From the NCBI RefSeq assembly GCF_014199525.1, contig NZ_JACHNU010000001.1, forward strand, positions 846,182 to 910,181: a stretch of DNA of 64,000 bases, given 5' to 3'. This DNA is from Conexibacter arvalis. GTDB lineage: Bacteria; Actinomycetota; Thermoleophilia; Solirubrobacterales; Solirubrobacteraceae. Position numbers and translations under genes: made by a program. Every line of letters starts with the position of its first letter. Within the stretch, counting starts at the first letter, position 1. The notes below the pieces were generated by a model that saw nothing but the letters and a program-made list of their open reading frames with translations, ran no database searches and was not told the origin of the DNA. Below, in pieces: positions 1-7,852 of this stretch.

Positions 1-60
1 CGGCGCCGCCCCGGGGGGCGCGGCGGGCGCGCGGTCGGGTCCCCGGGGGGGGCCGCCGCG

Positions 61-123
61 GCGCCCCCCCCCCCCCCCCCCGGGCGGGGGGGGGGGGGGG
101 GGGGCCCCCCCCCCCCCCCCCCC
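61..123. repeat. poly-C/poly-G/poly-C low-complexity tract
   Basis: Three homopolymer blocks (mostly C, then mostly G, then mostly C) follow each other within about 60 bases at the window edge. The preceding 60 bases are also almost purely G and C. No coding or regulatory signal is visible. This looks like a contig-end artefact, for example poly-G dark-cycle reads collapsed into an inverted tract, rather than biology. Confidence 0.7.
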
Positions 124-161
124 GCCACTGCTCCCCCGGAGCTGAGCGGAGAAGGCGGCGC

Positions 162-530
162 TCAGACCTGCGCGTGCTGGGGGACGTGGGAGGCGGCTTC
201 GAGGAACAGCGCCATCGGTCTCGCCACCCCTTCGTTGACCCAGCCGTCGAGGACTCTCAGCTCGTCGACGACGAGCTGGGCGTCGATCGTGATGCGCTGG
301 AAGCGCTCGTCCTCCTTGACCGCGTCGAGCTGGTCGTGGCTGCCGTGGAGCAGCATCATCCCGTCGATGCCGCCGCCCGGTCCGAGCAGCACCACGTCGA
401 ACCGCTCGATCCGGCCTTCGTCCTGCAACGTCGCGTAGTAGCCGACCGCGTCGTTGAAGACCTCGAGCGAGCGCGCCTCTCGCCCGCGGGCCACCTGGCC
501 CCACGTCAGACAGAGCGTCCTGTCGGCCAT
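162..530 (-). CDS. small hypothetical protein, possible ferredoxin-like (dimeric alpha/beta barrel) fold
   Basis: A 122-residue protein that I do not recognise as a named family. It starts MADRTLCLTWGQ and alternates predicted strands and helices (LCLTWGQV, ERFDVVLLG, GMMLLHGSHDQL, FQRITIDAQLVVDEL), which fits the dimeric alpha/beta-barrel style of small stress or monooxygenase-like proteins; that is an inference. There are no membrane segments or signal peptide. The start at 530 is chosen because a good ribosome site (GAGAGGAG) lies about 6 bases upstream; a longer in-frame extension to 713 runs into the divergent gene's start and lacks such a site. It is divergent from the enamidase-like gene, so the 160-base gap holds both promoters. 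Confidence 0.6.
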   Translation of the reverse strand: MADRTLCLTWGQVARGREARSLEVFNDAVGYYATLQDEGRIERFDVVLLGPGGGIDGMMLLHGSHDQLDAVKEDERFQRITIDAQLVVDELRVLDGWVNEGVARPMALFLEAASHVPQHAQV

Positions 531-690
531 GGTCACTCCTCTCTCTGTCGGCCGAGCCGGCCGCTCGGCCGTTCGGCACCCGACCCTCCCACCGGCTTCC
601 GGTGCGCGCAAGGCCGCACGCGTGCCAGGCTCGCCGACGGCAAAATGAATACAGTTTGCGGACCAGGATGGAAGAGGAGGCCGCAGCGTC

Positions 691-1851
691 GTGAGTGTCG
701 CCATCGTCAACATCGGTCGCTCGCATCGGGGCGATCTCGCCGGGACGCCGTTGGAGGGCGACGCGCTCGTCTGCGCCGACGGCGCGATCGCGTGGGTCGG
801 GTCGTCGGCCGACGTGGCGCGCGGCGATCACGAGCGGGTGCTCGACGCCGGCGGCGCCGGCGTCGTCCCGGGCCTGATCGACTCGCACGTCCACATCACC
901 TTCGGCGACTACACGCCGCGCCAGCAGACCGTCGGCTACCTGGAGAGCTATCTGCACGGCGGCACGACGCGCGCGATCACCGCGAGCGAGGTGCACACCC
1001 CCGGCCGGCCGTCGGACCCGGCCGGCGTGAAGGCGCTGGCGGTCGCCGCGCAGCGCTGCTTCGCCGGCTTCAGACCGGGCGGGGTGACCGTCCACGCCGG
1101 CTCGGTGATCCTCGAGCCGGGCCTCGAGCGCGCCGACTTCGACGAGCTCAGAGCGCAGGGCGTGTGGCTGGCGAAGGCCGGCTTCGGCGCCTTCGACGGC
1201 CCGCTCGACTACGTGCCGGTGGCGCAGGCGGCGCGCGCGGCCGGACTGCTCGTGACCTGCCACACCGGCGGCGGCTCGATCCCCGGCTCGCTCGACCGGA
1301 TCGACGCCGGCGCGGTGATCGCGATGGGCGCGCACGTCTCCTTCCATGTCAACGGCGGGCCGACCGCGATGTCGCCCGAGGACAACGAGAAGATCGTCGT
1401 CGAGGGCGGCGAGGTCGCGCTGCAGCTGGCGATGGCCGGCAACCTCCGCTCGGCGCTCGACATCTGCCGGCTGGTGCGCGAGCACGACAGATACGACCGC
1501 CTGCTGATCTCGACCGACACGCCGACCGGCACCGGCGTCGTGCCGCTCGGTATGTTCCACCTGATCGCCGAGCTGGTGTCGCTGGAGGGCTTGAGCGCCG
1601 AGGCGGCGATCGCCGCGGCGACCGGCTCGGTCGGGCGCGTCTACGGGCTCGACGCCGGCCTGCTGGAGGTCGGCCGCCCGGCCGACCTGCTGGTGCTCGA
1701 CGCGCCCCTGGGGTCGATGGGCGACGACTGGGCCGGCGCGCTGCGGGTCGGCGACGTGCCGGCGCTCTGCGCGGCGCTGACCGGCGGCGAGGTCCGCTTC
1801 ACGAAGAGCCGCAACACGCCCGCGCCGAAGCGGCCGGTGCGCGAGCTGTAG
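691..1851 (+). CDS. enamidase-like amidohydrolase
   Basis: A 386-residue metal-dependent amidohydrolase. Visible ligands are H66 and H68 in DSHVHITFG, K162 in GVWLAKAGFG (the usual bridging-carboxylate position), H191 in TCHTGGG, H219 in SFHVNGGP and D276 in STDTPTG. The closest named relative I recognise is enamidase (6-oxotetrahydronicotinate amidohydrolase of Eubacterium barkeri nicotinate catabolism), which shares an HGGTTRAI-type segment, the HVNGGPTA block and a C-terminal SRNTPAPKR tail. It starts at GTG with an AGAGGAGG site 10 bases upstream. No other nicotinate-pathway gene is nearby, so the natural substrate is uncertain; a cyclic enamide or lactam is likely. The MFS exporter follows 60 bases downstream. 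Confidence 0.82.
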   Translation: MSVAIVNIGRSHRGDLAGTPLEGDALVCADGAIAWVGSSADVARGDHERVLDAGGAGVVPGLIDSHVHITFGDYTPRQQTVGYLESYLHGGTTRAITASEVHTPGRPSDPAGVKALAVAAQRCFAGFRPGGVTVHAGSVILEPGLERADFDELRAQGVWLAKAGFGAFDGPLDYVPVAQAARAAGLLVTCHTGGGSIPGSLDRIDAGAVIAMGAHVSFHVNGGPTAMSPEDNEKIVVEGGEVALQLAMAGNLRSALDICRLVREHDRYDRLLISTDTPTGTGVVPLGMFHLIAELVSLEGLSAEAAIAAATGSVGRVYGLDAGLLEVGRPADLLVLDAPLGSMGDDWAGALRVGDVPALCAALTGGEVRFTKSRNTPAPKRPVREL

Positions 1852-1859
1852 CGAGGGGA

Positions 1860-1884
1860 GCGGCGGCGCGCCGGAGGCCGCCGC
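1860..1884 (+). terminator. GC-rich hairpin between amidohydrolase and MFS gene
   Basis: An 8-bp perfect inverted repeat (GCGGCGGC / GCCGCCGC, 9-base loop) begins 9 bases after the stop codon. There is no T run, as is usual in high-GC actinobacteria, so it may be a terminator or only an attenuating hairpin. Confidence 0.35.
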
Positions 1885-1911
1885 CGCGCCAGACGCCGTA
1901 TCGTCCTCGGC

Positions 1912-3291
1912 ATGGCCGCCGCCCCTCTGGCGCGGCGCAGCGGGGCGACGATCGCGAGCCTCACGCTCGCGTCGCTCGCCTACGCCGTGATGCAGATGAT
2001 GGTCGTGCCGGCGCTGCCGGCGATCGAGCGCGACCTCGGCGGCGGGCCGGGCGGCGTCGCCTGGCTGATCTCGGCCTTCCTGCTCAGCACCGCGATCGCG
2101 ACGCCGGTGCTCGGACGGCTCGGCGACATGTTCGGCAAGGAGCGCGTCCTCGTCGCCGTGCTGGCGCTGTTCGCGGCCGGCGGCCTGCTCGGCGCGCTCG
2201 CGACCTCGCTGCCGATGCTGATCGCGGCGCGCGCGATCCAGGGCTTCGGCGGCGCGATCTTCCCGCTCGCCTTCGCGATCGCGCGCGACGTGCTCCCGCC
2301 GCGCCGGCTGCCGCTGGCGATCGGGCTGATGTCGGGCACGTTCGGCGTCGGCGGCGGCATCGGCGTCGTCGCCAGCGGCGTGATCGTCGACCACGCCTCG
2401 TGGCACGGGATCTTCTGGCTCGGGATCGCGATGCCGCTCGTCGCGATCGCCGGCGTGCGGCTGTTCGTGCCGCCGTCGCCGGCGCGCGAGCGGGTCCGGA
2501 TCGACTGGGTCGGCGCGCTGCTGCTCGCCGGCGGCCTGGTGCCGCTGCTGCTGGCGGTCTCGCGCGGCCAGGCGTGGGGCTGGGCCTCGCCGCCGGTCGT
2601 CGGGCTGTTCGCGGGCGGTGCGCTGACGCTGGCCGCGTGGGTGCGCTGGGAGCTCGGCCGCCGCGAGCCGCTGATCGACGTGCGGCTGCTCTCCAACCGC
2701 GCCGTGTGGACGGTCAACGCCGCCGCGCTGTGCATCGGCTTCACGCTGTACGCGACCAGCTACCTCGTGCCGCAGCTCGTCCAGAGAGATCCCGCGACCG
2801 CCGGCGTCGGCTTCGACGCCAGCACGACCGAGGCCGGTCTGTTCCTGCTGCCGGCGATGCTCGCCGGGCTGGTCTTCGGCCCGCTCGCCGGTCTCCTCTC
2901 CAGCCGCGTCGGCGCGAAGCGGCCGCTGCTGCTCGGCGTCGCGGTGATGGCCGCCGGCCAGGCGCTGCTCGCCTTCGCCCACGACGAGGCATGGCAGGTC
3001 CACGCCGGCACCCTGCTGGCGTACGGCATCGGCCTGACGTTCGCGATGACCGCGACATCGAGCCTGATCGTCGGCGGCGTCCCGCGGGGGCAGACCGGCG
3101 AGGCGACGGGGATGAACACGATGGTCCGCACCGTCGGCGGGGCCGTCGGCAGCCAGGTCGTGACGGCGCTCGTCATCTCCAGCGGCGCCGTCTCCAGCCA
3201 CGGCTTCACGCTCGCCTTCGCCGTCTGCGGCGCGCTGCTGCTCCTCGCCGTGCCGCTGTGCGCGGCGGTCCCGGTCGCGCGGCGGCGCTGA
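1912..3291 (+). CDS. MFS transporter, DHA2 (EmrB/QacA-like) family
   Basis: A 459-residue integral membrane protein with about 14 hydrophobic segments, the size and layout of proton-driven DHA2 drug exporters. The MFS motif A loop appears as GRLGDMFGKERV after the second segment, and a motif C-like glycine-rich helix (GTFGVGGGIGVVASG) in the fifth. It probably exports a small hydrophobic compound across the cytoplasmic membrane; the substrate cannot be told. It lies 60 bases after the amidohydrolase on the same strand, behind a hairpin, so co-transcription is possible but not certain. The C-terminus ends in a short Arg-rich tail. Confidence 0.85.
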   Translation: MAAAPLARRSGATIASLTLASLAYAVMQMMVVPALPAIERDLGGGPGGVAWLISAFLLSTAIATPVLGRLGDMFGKERVLVAVLALFAAGGLLGALATSLPMLIAARAIQGFGGAIFPLAFAIARDVLPPRRLPLAIGLMSGTFGVGGGIGVVASGVIVDHASWHGIFWLGIAMPLVAIAGVRLFVPPSPARERVRIDWVGALLLAGGLVPLLLAVSRGQAWGWASPPVVGLFAGGALTLAAWVRWELGRREPLIDVRLLSNRAVWTVNAAALCIGFTLYATSYLVPQLVQRDPATAGVGFDASTTEAGLFLLPAMLAGLVFGPLAGLLSSRVGAKRPLLLGVAVMAAGQALLAFAHDEAWQVHAGTLLAYGIGLTFAMTATSSLIVGGVPRGQTGEATGMNTMVRTVGGAVGSQVVTALVISSGAVSSHGFTLAFAVCGALLLLAVPLCAAVPVARRR

Positions 3292-3293
3292 GC

Positions 3294-3827
3294 CTAAGCG
3301 GTCGGTGCGACGAGCGCGTCGATCTCCTCGACTGCGTCGATCGCGTCGGAGAGCTCGATATGAGGCTTCTTCGCGATCAGACGCTCTGCTCGGGCGGGCA
3401 CGGAGGCGTCGTCGTGGTGGCGGGTCATCCACATGGCAGTGGCGAGCCGTTCGAGATCTGTGACTCCCCGGCCTCCGAGCCATGACGCGACCCAATCGAG
3501 ATCCTCGCCATACCGAGCCATCGTCTTCTGCATGCGGTGCTCGAGCGCTCGGCCGCGGTCGGTGACCTGCAGCTGCGGGCCGTACGGGAGACGGCGGGGC
3601 TCTCGCTCGATCAGGCGGTCGGACTGCATCGACGCCAGCTCGTCACGAAGCTCGAACGAGAACGGCCCGTGCTTGTACAGGATGAAGTCGAAGGCGAAGG
3701 GCACGCCTCTCAGCTCGTGGAGCAGGTACGCGGCCTTTTGGACATGCGTCTCTCCACCCCAGCTGTCCGCGTCTCGGAGACGGCGGACAAGTCCTACGAG
3801 CACAGCGTCTTGCGCCAACCGGTTCAT
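3294..3827 (-). CDS. YwgA/Panacea-like protein coupled to HD dNTPase
   Basis: A 177-residue soluble protein starting MNRLAQDAVLVGLV. The core block around VQKAAYLLHELRG and LYKHGPFSFELRDEL matches the pattern of B. subtilis YwgA and the broader Panacea (DUF4065-like) fold, seen in antitoxins and adaptor proteins. Its ATG overlaps the stop of the upstream HD gene by four bases (ATGA) and has a near-perfect GAGGAGGTGAC site, so the two are translationally coupled. From memory, ywgA and ywfO are also neighbours in Bacillus, which suggests a conserved functional pair. The role is unknown; a regulator or partner of the dNTPase is the simplest reading. GC content is clearly below that of the flanking genes. 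Confidence 0.68.
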   Translation of the reverse strand: MNRLAQDAVLVGLVRRLRDADSWGGETHVQKAAYLLHELRGVPFAFDFILYKHGPFSFELRDELASMQSDRLIEREPRRLPYGPQLQVTDRGRALEHRMQKTMARYGEDLDWVASWLGGRGVTDLERLATAMWMTRHHDDASVPARAERLIAKKPHIELSDAIDAVEEIDALVAPTA

Positions 3828-5176
3828 GTCGTCACCTCCTCGTCGATCTCTTCGGTCTGCGCGTCGAGCGCCTCTTCGAGAATCTGCTCGCGCTCGCGCG
3901 AGATCCAACGCGCAAGCTCCGGGCGAATCGATCTGTCGGCCAGAACATATTCGTCCGGAGACGTCGGAAGCTTCCCGAAGACGTCGGACAGGCCGAGCGC
4001 CGAGACGCTTCTTCCGTCTCGGTCAAACACCGGGAAATCGGGGGCTGCGCCGCGTGAAGGGCTCGCGCCGTGGCGGACGAGCTCGGGGCTGAAACGCTCG
4101 GCAGCCGCATCGGCAAGAGCGCGAACGTCATCGCTGGAGTCGTCGGGAGAGCGGACATAGGCGACCTTGAAGTGGTCGCGGCTTACGATCCGTCGCGCGG
4201 CGCGATGGCCGGGAGCGCTCGGGCTTCTTGCGGCGAGCTTGATCGCGCACAGGACATCGCTGTCGTCTCGAGCGAGATGCGCGGATGGGTCGGCGGCAAA
4301 TCTCCCGTCGGGCAGCCATTCGACGAGAAAATCCTTCAGATGCTCGTTGTACGCCAGACGCGTCGGGTGGTAGTAGACCTGGGAGAACATGAAGTACCGG
4401 GCGAGCAGGAGTGCCTCTGCGCTCTGGAGCCCACCGCGTTCACATCCGAGTGTCGGCTCCGCGAGGCCTTCACCTTCCCCTTCCTCGCGCGGAGCGGACG
4501 GCATGATTCGCAACGTGTCGATCAGGCGGTGGTGATCAAACCGGCCGTAGGTCGCACCAGTGTGCAGCGAGTCGCGCAGCAGGTAATCCATGCGATCGGC
4601 GCCGAACGCGTCGCCGACGATGATTTCCGCCAGGATCGCCTCCCAAGGGTCGAACTCGAGTCTGAGCCCGAGCTTCTCCGCCTTGCGCGGTCCAAGCGCA
4701 AGCTTGCCGACGAGGTCCGGTCTCACCGGTGGCACGAGGTCCGCGAGGATCGTCGCCATATCAGAGTGGAGGATGTCCCACGTGATCCGCTCGTGATCGA
4801 CCCCGTCGGGCAAGAGCGCGTCCTCGGCCGCATGCGAGAACGGCAGATGGCCGAGATCGTGGCAGAGCGCGGCCATGCGGACCACGGTTCGCCAGTAGCC
4901 ATGGTCCTTCGCACTGGGGAAGACATCCCGGACGGCGTCAGAGCGCTTGTCGTCCCGTGTGACCGTGTCGTAGATGCGCCCGGCAAGCTCCATCACGCCA
5001 AGGGAATGCTCGAAGCGCTTGTGAGAGGCGCCGGGATACACGAGGTAGGTGAGGGCGAGCTGATGGATGTTGCGAAGCCGCTGGAAGGGCACCGAATCGA
5101 TGACCGCTCGTTCGTCATCGTCGAAGTGCACGAATACGTGAACGGGATCTCGGACCTCGTGAATGCGCTTGCTCAC
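3824..5176 (-). CDS. HD-domain dNTP triphosphohydrolase, SAMHD1/YwfO type
   Basis: A roughly 450-residue metal-dependent phosphohydrolase. The HD ligands are visible as H57 (RFEHSLGVMELAG), H106-D107 (LCHDLGHLPFSH) and D197 (RMDYLLRDSLHTG), and the N-terminal RDPVH plus QRLRNIHQL block is typical of the EF1143/YwfO/SAMHD1 branch, which hydrolyses dNTPs to deoxynucleosides and triphosphate. I chose GTG at 5176, close to the family N-terminus; an ATG at 5227 would add 17 unrelated-looking residues and sits directly against the LexA box. The YwgA-like gene follows with an ATGA overlap. The region has about 60% GC by eye, well below its neighbours, suggesting acquisition. Confidence 0.8.
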   Translation of the reverse strand: MSKRIHEVRDPVHVFVHFDDDERAVIDSVPFQRLRNIHQLALTYLVYPGASHKRFEHSLGVMELAGRIYDTVTRDDKRSDAVRDVFPSAKDHGYWRTVVRMAALCHDLGHLPFSHAAEDALLPDGVDHERITWDILHSDMATILADLVPPVRPDLVGKLALGPRKAEKLGLRLEFDPWEAILAEIIVGDAFGADRMDYLLRDSLHTGATYGRFDHHRLIDTLRIMPSAPREEGEGEGLAEPTLGCERGGLQSAEALLLARYFMFSQVYYHPTRLAYNEHLKDFLVEWLPDGRFAADPSAHLARDDSDVLCAIKLAARSPSAPGHRAARRIVSRDHFKVAYVRSPDDSSDDVRALADAAAERFSPELVRHGASPSRGAAPDFPVFDRDGRSVSALGLSDVFGKLPTSPDEYVLADRSIRPELARWISREREQILEEALDAQTEEIDEEVTT

Positions 5177-5228
5177 AAAGCGGAGTGTTCCTGAACCGGA
5201 ATGGCGTCGCGCCAGGAGAACGGTCATG

Positions 5229-5242
5229 CGAACTTACGTTCG
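5229..5242 (-). promoter_or_regulatory. LexA/DinR-type SOS box
   Basis: CGAACTTACGTTCG is a perfect palindrome apart from the 4-base centre and contains the GAAC-N4-GTTC core known for actinobacterial and Bacillus LexA. With one more flanking base each side the arms extend to 7 bp. It lies about 53 bases upstream of the chosen GTG of the HD dNTPase, where LexA would block its promoter, so DNA-damage induction of the dNTPase/YwgA-like pair is predicted. Confidence 0.6.
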
Positions 5243-5278
5243 CAGTTGTGGTCGCGGTTCGCTACCCCATGTAACTGG

Positions 5279-5310
5279 GAACGGCGGCTGCAGCGGTTCC
5301 GGCGCCGTTC
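5279..5310 (-). terminator. possible terminator of the YibE/F gene
   Basis: GAACGGCG (5279-5286) and CGCCGTTC (5303-5310) form an 8-bp stem with a 16-base loop, starting exactly at the stop codon of the minus-strand YibE/F gene. There is no U tract. Confidence 0.3.
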
Positions 5311-6520
5311 AGTGGACGTGCGCGTGGCCGTGGGCGGCCTCGTGCTCGAGCTCGGCGCGCGAGGTGTGCAGCGCCAGCCACGCCGCCAGCGCGGTCGTGA
5401 ATGGGACGGCGGCGATCAGGCCGATCGAGCCGACGAGCGTCGCGACGACCTGCTCGGAGACGAGCTCGAGGTTGAGCGCCTCGTCGACGCCGAGCGCGCC
5501 GGAGGCGAAGATCAGCAGGACCGGCAGCGACGAGCCGGCGTAGGCGAGCACGAGCGTGTTGACGGTCGCGGCGACGTGGTCGCGGCCGACGTCCATCGCG
5601 CCCTTGAACAGCTGCGCGAAGCCGAGCGCGGGGTTGGCGGCGCGCAGCGCGAAGACGGTCGAGGACTGGCTGACGGTGACGTCGTCGAGCACGCCGAGCG
5701 CGCCGATGATCATGCCCGCGATCAGCAGCCCCTGGAGCGAGACGGTCGGGTCGGCGAGCCGCAGCGCGAACGCCTCCTCGCCGGCGAGCCCGGTCAGCCG
5801 CGTGGCGCTCGTGAAGAAGGCCGCGAGGCCGGCGGTGAGGAGCAGGCTCGCGATCGTCCCGAGCATCGCGGCGACCGATTTCGCGCCGCGCCCGTGGGCG
5901 AGCGCGATCGCGATCATCCCGATCGCCAGCGAACCGGAGATCGCGACCGCGACCGGCGGCTTGCCGTCGAGGATCGCCGGGATGATGTACAGCAGCACGA
6001 TCAGCAGGCTGATCCCGAGGCCGGCGAGCGACAGCAGGCCGCGCAGCCGCGACAGCACGAGCACCATCACGGCGAACAGCCCGAACAGGACCAGCAGCGC
6101 CGGGCCGCGCTGGAAGTCGACGAGGTCGTAGGTGCTCTGGCCGTACTCCTCGTAGCCGGGGATCTCCTGGGCGCGCGCGACGCGCAGCTTGTCGCCGACG
6201 TGGACCGGCGGGTCGACGCCGTTGGCGTTCCACTGGATCACGCCCCTTCTGCCGGCGTCGTCGCCGCTGTCGACGTGGATCAGCACGCGCACGCAGCGAT
6301 CGCTGACGGTCGCGCCGCACGGCCGGTCGTCGATGCCGGTGACGGTCGCGCGGTCGCTCGGCTGGACGACCTCGCTGAAGCGGTCGGCGACGCCGGTCGG
6401 CCGCATCACGACGATCGACACGATCGTGCCGAGCGCGACGAGCAGGATGAAGGCGCGCGCGGCGCCGAGCAGCGTGAAGCGGGAGATCGACGCATTGAAG
6501 CAGCGGAGCCTTAAACGCAA
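5309..6520 (-). CDS. YibE/F family membrane protein
   Basis: A 403-residue protein with one N-terminal membrane segment, an extracytoplasmic domain of about 100 residues (VVQPSDRATVTG to VGDKLRVAR), then about seven further hydrophobic segments. The block GALGVLDDVTVSQ is the signature I associate with the YibE/F family, putative transporters of unknown substrate. The C-terminus is histidine-rich (HEAAHGHAHVH), which may bind metal. Two cysteines (PCGATVSDRC) in the outer domain could form a disulfide. It is divergent from the secreted hypothetical at 6552 with only 31 bases between starts, so the upstream start at 6520 may be too long; a shorter in-frame start is possible. Confidence 0.78.
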   Translation of the reverse strand: MRLRLRCFNASISRFTLLGAARAFILLVALGTIVSIVVMRPTGVADRFSEVVQPSDRATVTGIDDRPCGATVSDRCVRVLIHVDSGDDAGRRGVIQWNANGVDPPVHVGDKLRVARAQEIPGYEEYGQSTYDLVDFQRGPALLVLFGLFAVMVLVLSRLRGLLSLAGLGISLLIVLLYIIPAILDGKPPVAVAISGSLAIGMIAIALAHGRGAKSVAAMLGTIASLLLTAGLAAFFTSATRLTGLAGEEAFALRLADPTVSLQGLLIAGMIIGALGVLDDVTVSQSSTVFALRAANPALGFAQLFKGAMDVGRDHVAATVNTLVLAYAGSSLPVLLIFASGALGVDEALNLELVSEQVVATLVGSIGLIAAVPFTTALAAWLALHTSRAELEHEAAHGHAHVH

Positions 6521-6551
6521 CTCCGACGCCTCGCTTCACGTCTTGGAAGAC

Positions 6552-7607
6552 ATGAGCACGGGACAGGGACGGACCATCGCGGCGACGGCAGGGATGCTGC
6601 TGGGGCTCGCCGCCGCAGCGGCGGCACCGACCGCGATCGCCGCGCCGAAACCGGCCAAGCCGGCGATCGCGGTCGGCAGAAGCGCCGACGGGAAGGCGAG
6701 CTTCCGGCTCGAGGGGCGGAGGCTGATCGTCACCTTGCGCCAGCCGTTCGCGAGACGCAGAGCGGGCACGCGACCGCACGTGACGGCGATCTGCGGCGAG
6801 GCGCTCGACGGCGCGCCGGCCTCTCGCTACCGCAGATTCCGGGACGTCTTCCTGCTCGACCCGGCGCGCCGCGCCTTCACCGTTTCGCCGCGGGTCCGCA
6901 GACTCCGGCTGCAGCTCGACCGCGACATCGCGGCGCGGGCGAACTGGTGCGGAGTGCGGTCGAGCGTAAGAGGCGGGAGGCGCTTCCTCTGGGCGCGGAC
7001 CACGCTGCGACGGGGCAGCCGGCCGGGCTGTGTGGCGACCGCAAGAAGCCCCGTCGAGTCCGAGCGGGCGATCGCCGAGTACGTCTACGGCTGGAAGAAC
7101 GGTGCGGGTTCGGTCGGCGACTACGCGCTGCGGGCGTGTCTGAGACCCGACGGGCCGTGGCGGGTGCTCACGAGGGGCGTGTGGACGAAGTACGGGTCCA
7201 CGGGACCCTGGGGCGCCGTCCTGAGCGGGAGCCGGATCGTCTGGGCTGTCGGCCCGACCGGCGACGGCTGCTCGATCTGGCGGACCGATCTCGCCGGCGG
7301 CGCTCCCGAGCGGCTCGCCTCCTCGCCCGATCCGACGCTCGCCGACGCCTGCCCGCGCGAGCACGGACTCGCGATGAACGGCAACCAGGGCGTGCTCGTG
7401 CTCGGCGAGGCCGGTGGTCTCGCGTGGATCGTCCGCGGATACGGGGAGCCCGTGCTCGATCAGCTCAACGTGGCCGACTCCGACGGCAGCACGGTCACGC
7501 TCGCGTCGGCGCCCGCAGAGTCGATCTCGGACATCGCGATCTCCGCCGACGGCCTCACCGTCACCTGGCGCGAGCACGGGATCGGGAGAAGCGCGCCGAT
7601 GCCATGA
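6552..7607 (+). CDS. secreted hypothetical protein
   Basis: A 351-residue protein I do not recognise. It has an N-terminal signal peptide (MSTGQGRTIAATAGMLLGLAAA, likely cleaved after the AIA-like site near residue 31). The mature part has an Arg-rich N-terminal half with a Cys pair (C near AICGE and WCGV) and a C-terminal half that resembles irregular beta-propeller-like repeats (SGSRIVWAVG, GNQGVLVLGE, ISADGLTVTWRE), the kind found in WD40/TolB-type secreted proteins; this is an inference. The start is the ATG preceded by GGAAGAC. GC is slightly lower than in the neighbours. Function unknown. Confidence 0.6.
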   Translation: MSTGQGRTIAATAGMLLGLAAAAAAPTAIAAPKPAKPAIAVGRSADGKASFRLEGRRLIVTLRQPFARRRAGTRPHVTAICGEALDGAPASRYRRFRDVFLLDPARRAFTVSPRVRRLRLQLDRDIAARANWCGVRSSVRGGRRFLWARTTLRRGSRPGCVATARSPVESERAIAEYVYGWKNGAGSVGDYALRACLRPDGPWRVLTRGVWTKYGSTGPWGAVLSGSRIVWAVGPTGDGCSIWRTDLAGGAPERLASSPDPTLADACPREHGLAMNGNQGVLVLGEAGGLAWIVRGYGEPVLDQLNVADSDGSTVTLASAPAESISDIAISADGLTVTWREHGIGRSAPMP

Positions 7608-7633
7608 CGACTTCGACGTAATGCCCGGTGGGG

Positions 7634-7662
7634 AGGCGGCAGAAGGTCGTCGTGGGCCGCCT
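7634..7662 (+). terminator. hairpin after the secreted hypothetical
   Basis: AGGCGGC (7634-7640) pairs with GCCGCCT (7656-7662) across a 15-base loop, 26 bases after the stop codon. This is a plausible factor-independent terminator without a T run. Confidence 0.3.
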
Positions 7663-7729
7663 TCCTCTCACTTCGCTCTCAGCCAGATCGGCGAACATCG
7701 GGAGGATCGGCAAAGATTTATGTCGACGA

Positions 7730-7756
7730 GACGAGCGCAACTTGGTTGCGCTTGTC
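7730..7756 (+). other. 12-bp hairpin/palindrome in the leader of the sulfatase-like operon
   Basis: GACGAGCGCAAC (7730-7741), loop TTG, GTTGCGCTTGTC (7745-7756). In RNA all 12 pairs form (one G-U). It sits 97 bases upstream of the first sulfatase-like gene in a lower-GC stretch. It could be a cis-regulatory hairpin, an operator (inner GCGCAAC/GTTGCGC) or a terminator. Confidence 0.5.
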
Positions 7757-7852
7757 GTGTTGGCAGTGCCGGTAGGACCCGGATCCCCCGAGCTGGAGCG
7801 AAATTTGAGCTGTAGAGTCGCGGCGTGCGCCGCATCCGTGAGGCAGTAGCTG

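Noticed and set aside
174-3485. 1103-residue + strand open frame overlapping the first three genes
   Set aside because: The translation is a monotonous Arg/Ala-rich string, a shadow of the real genes in another frame; very long spurious frames are expected at this GC content. The same applies to 5262-7577, 10970-13774, 17203-20064, 24313-26898 and 43878-47843.
5177-5227. Upstream ATG start for the HD dNTPase
   Set aside because: The added residues (MTVLLARRHSGSGTLRF) do not resemble the family, there is no ribosome site, and the LexA box lies immediately beside it; kept only as an alternative.
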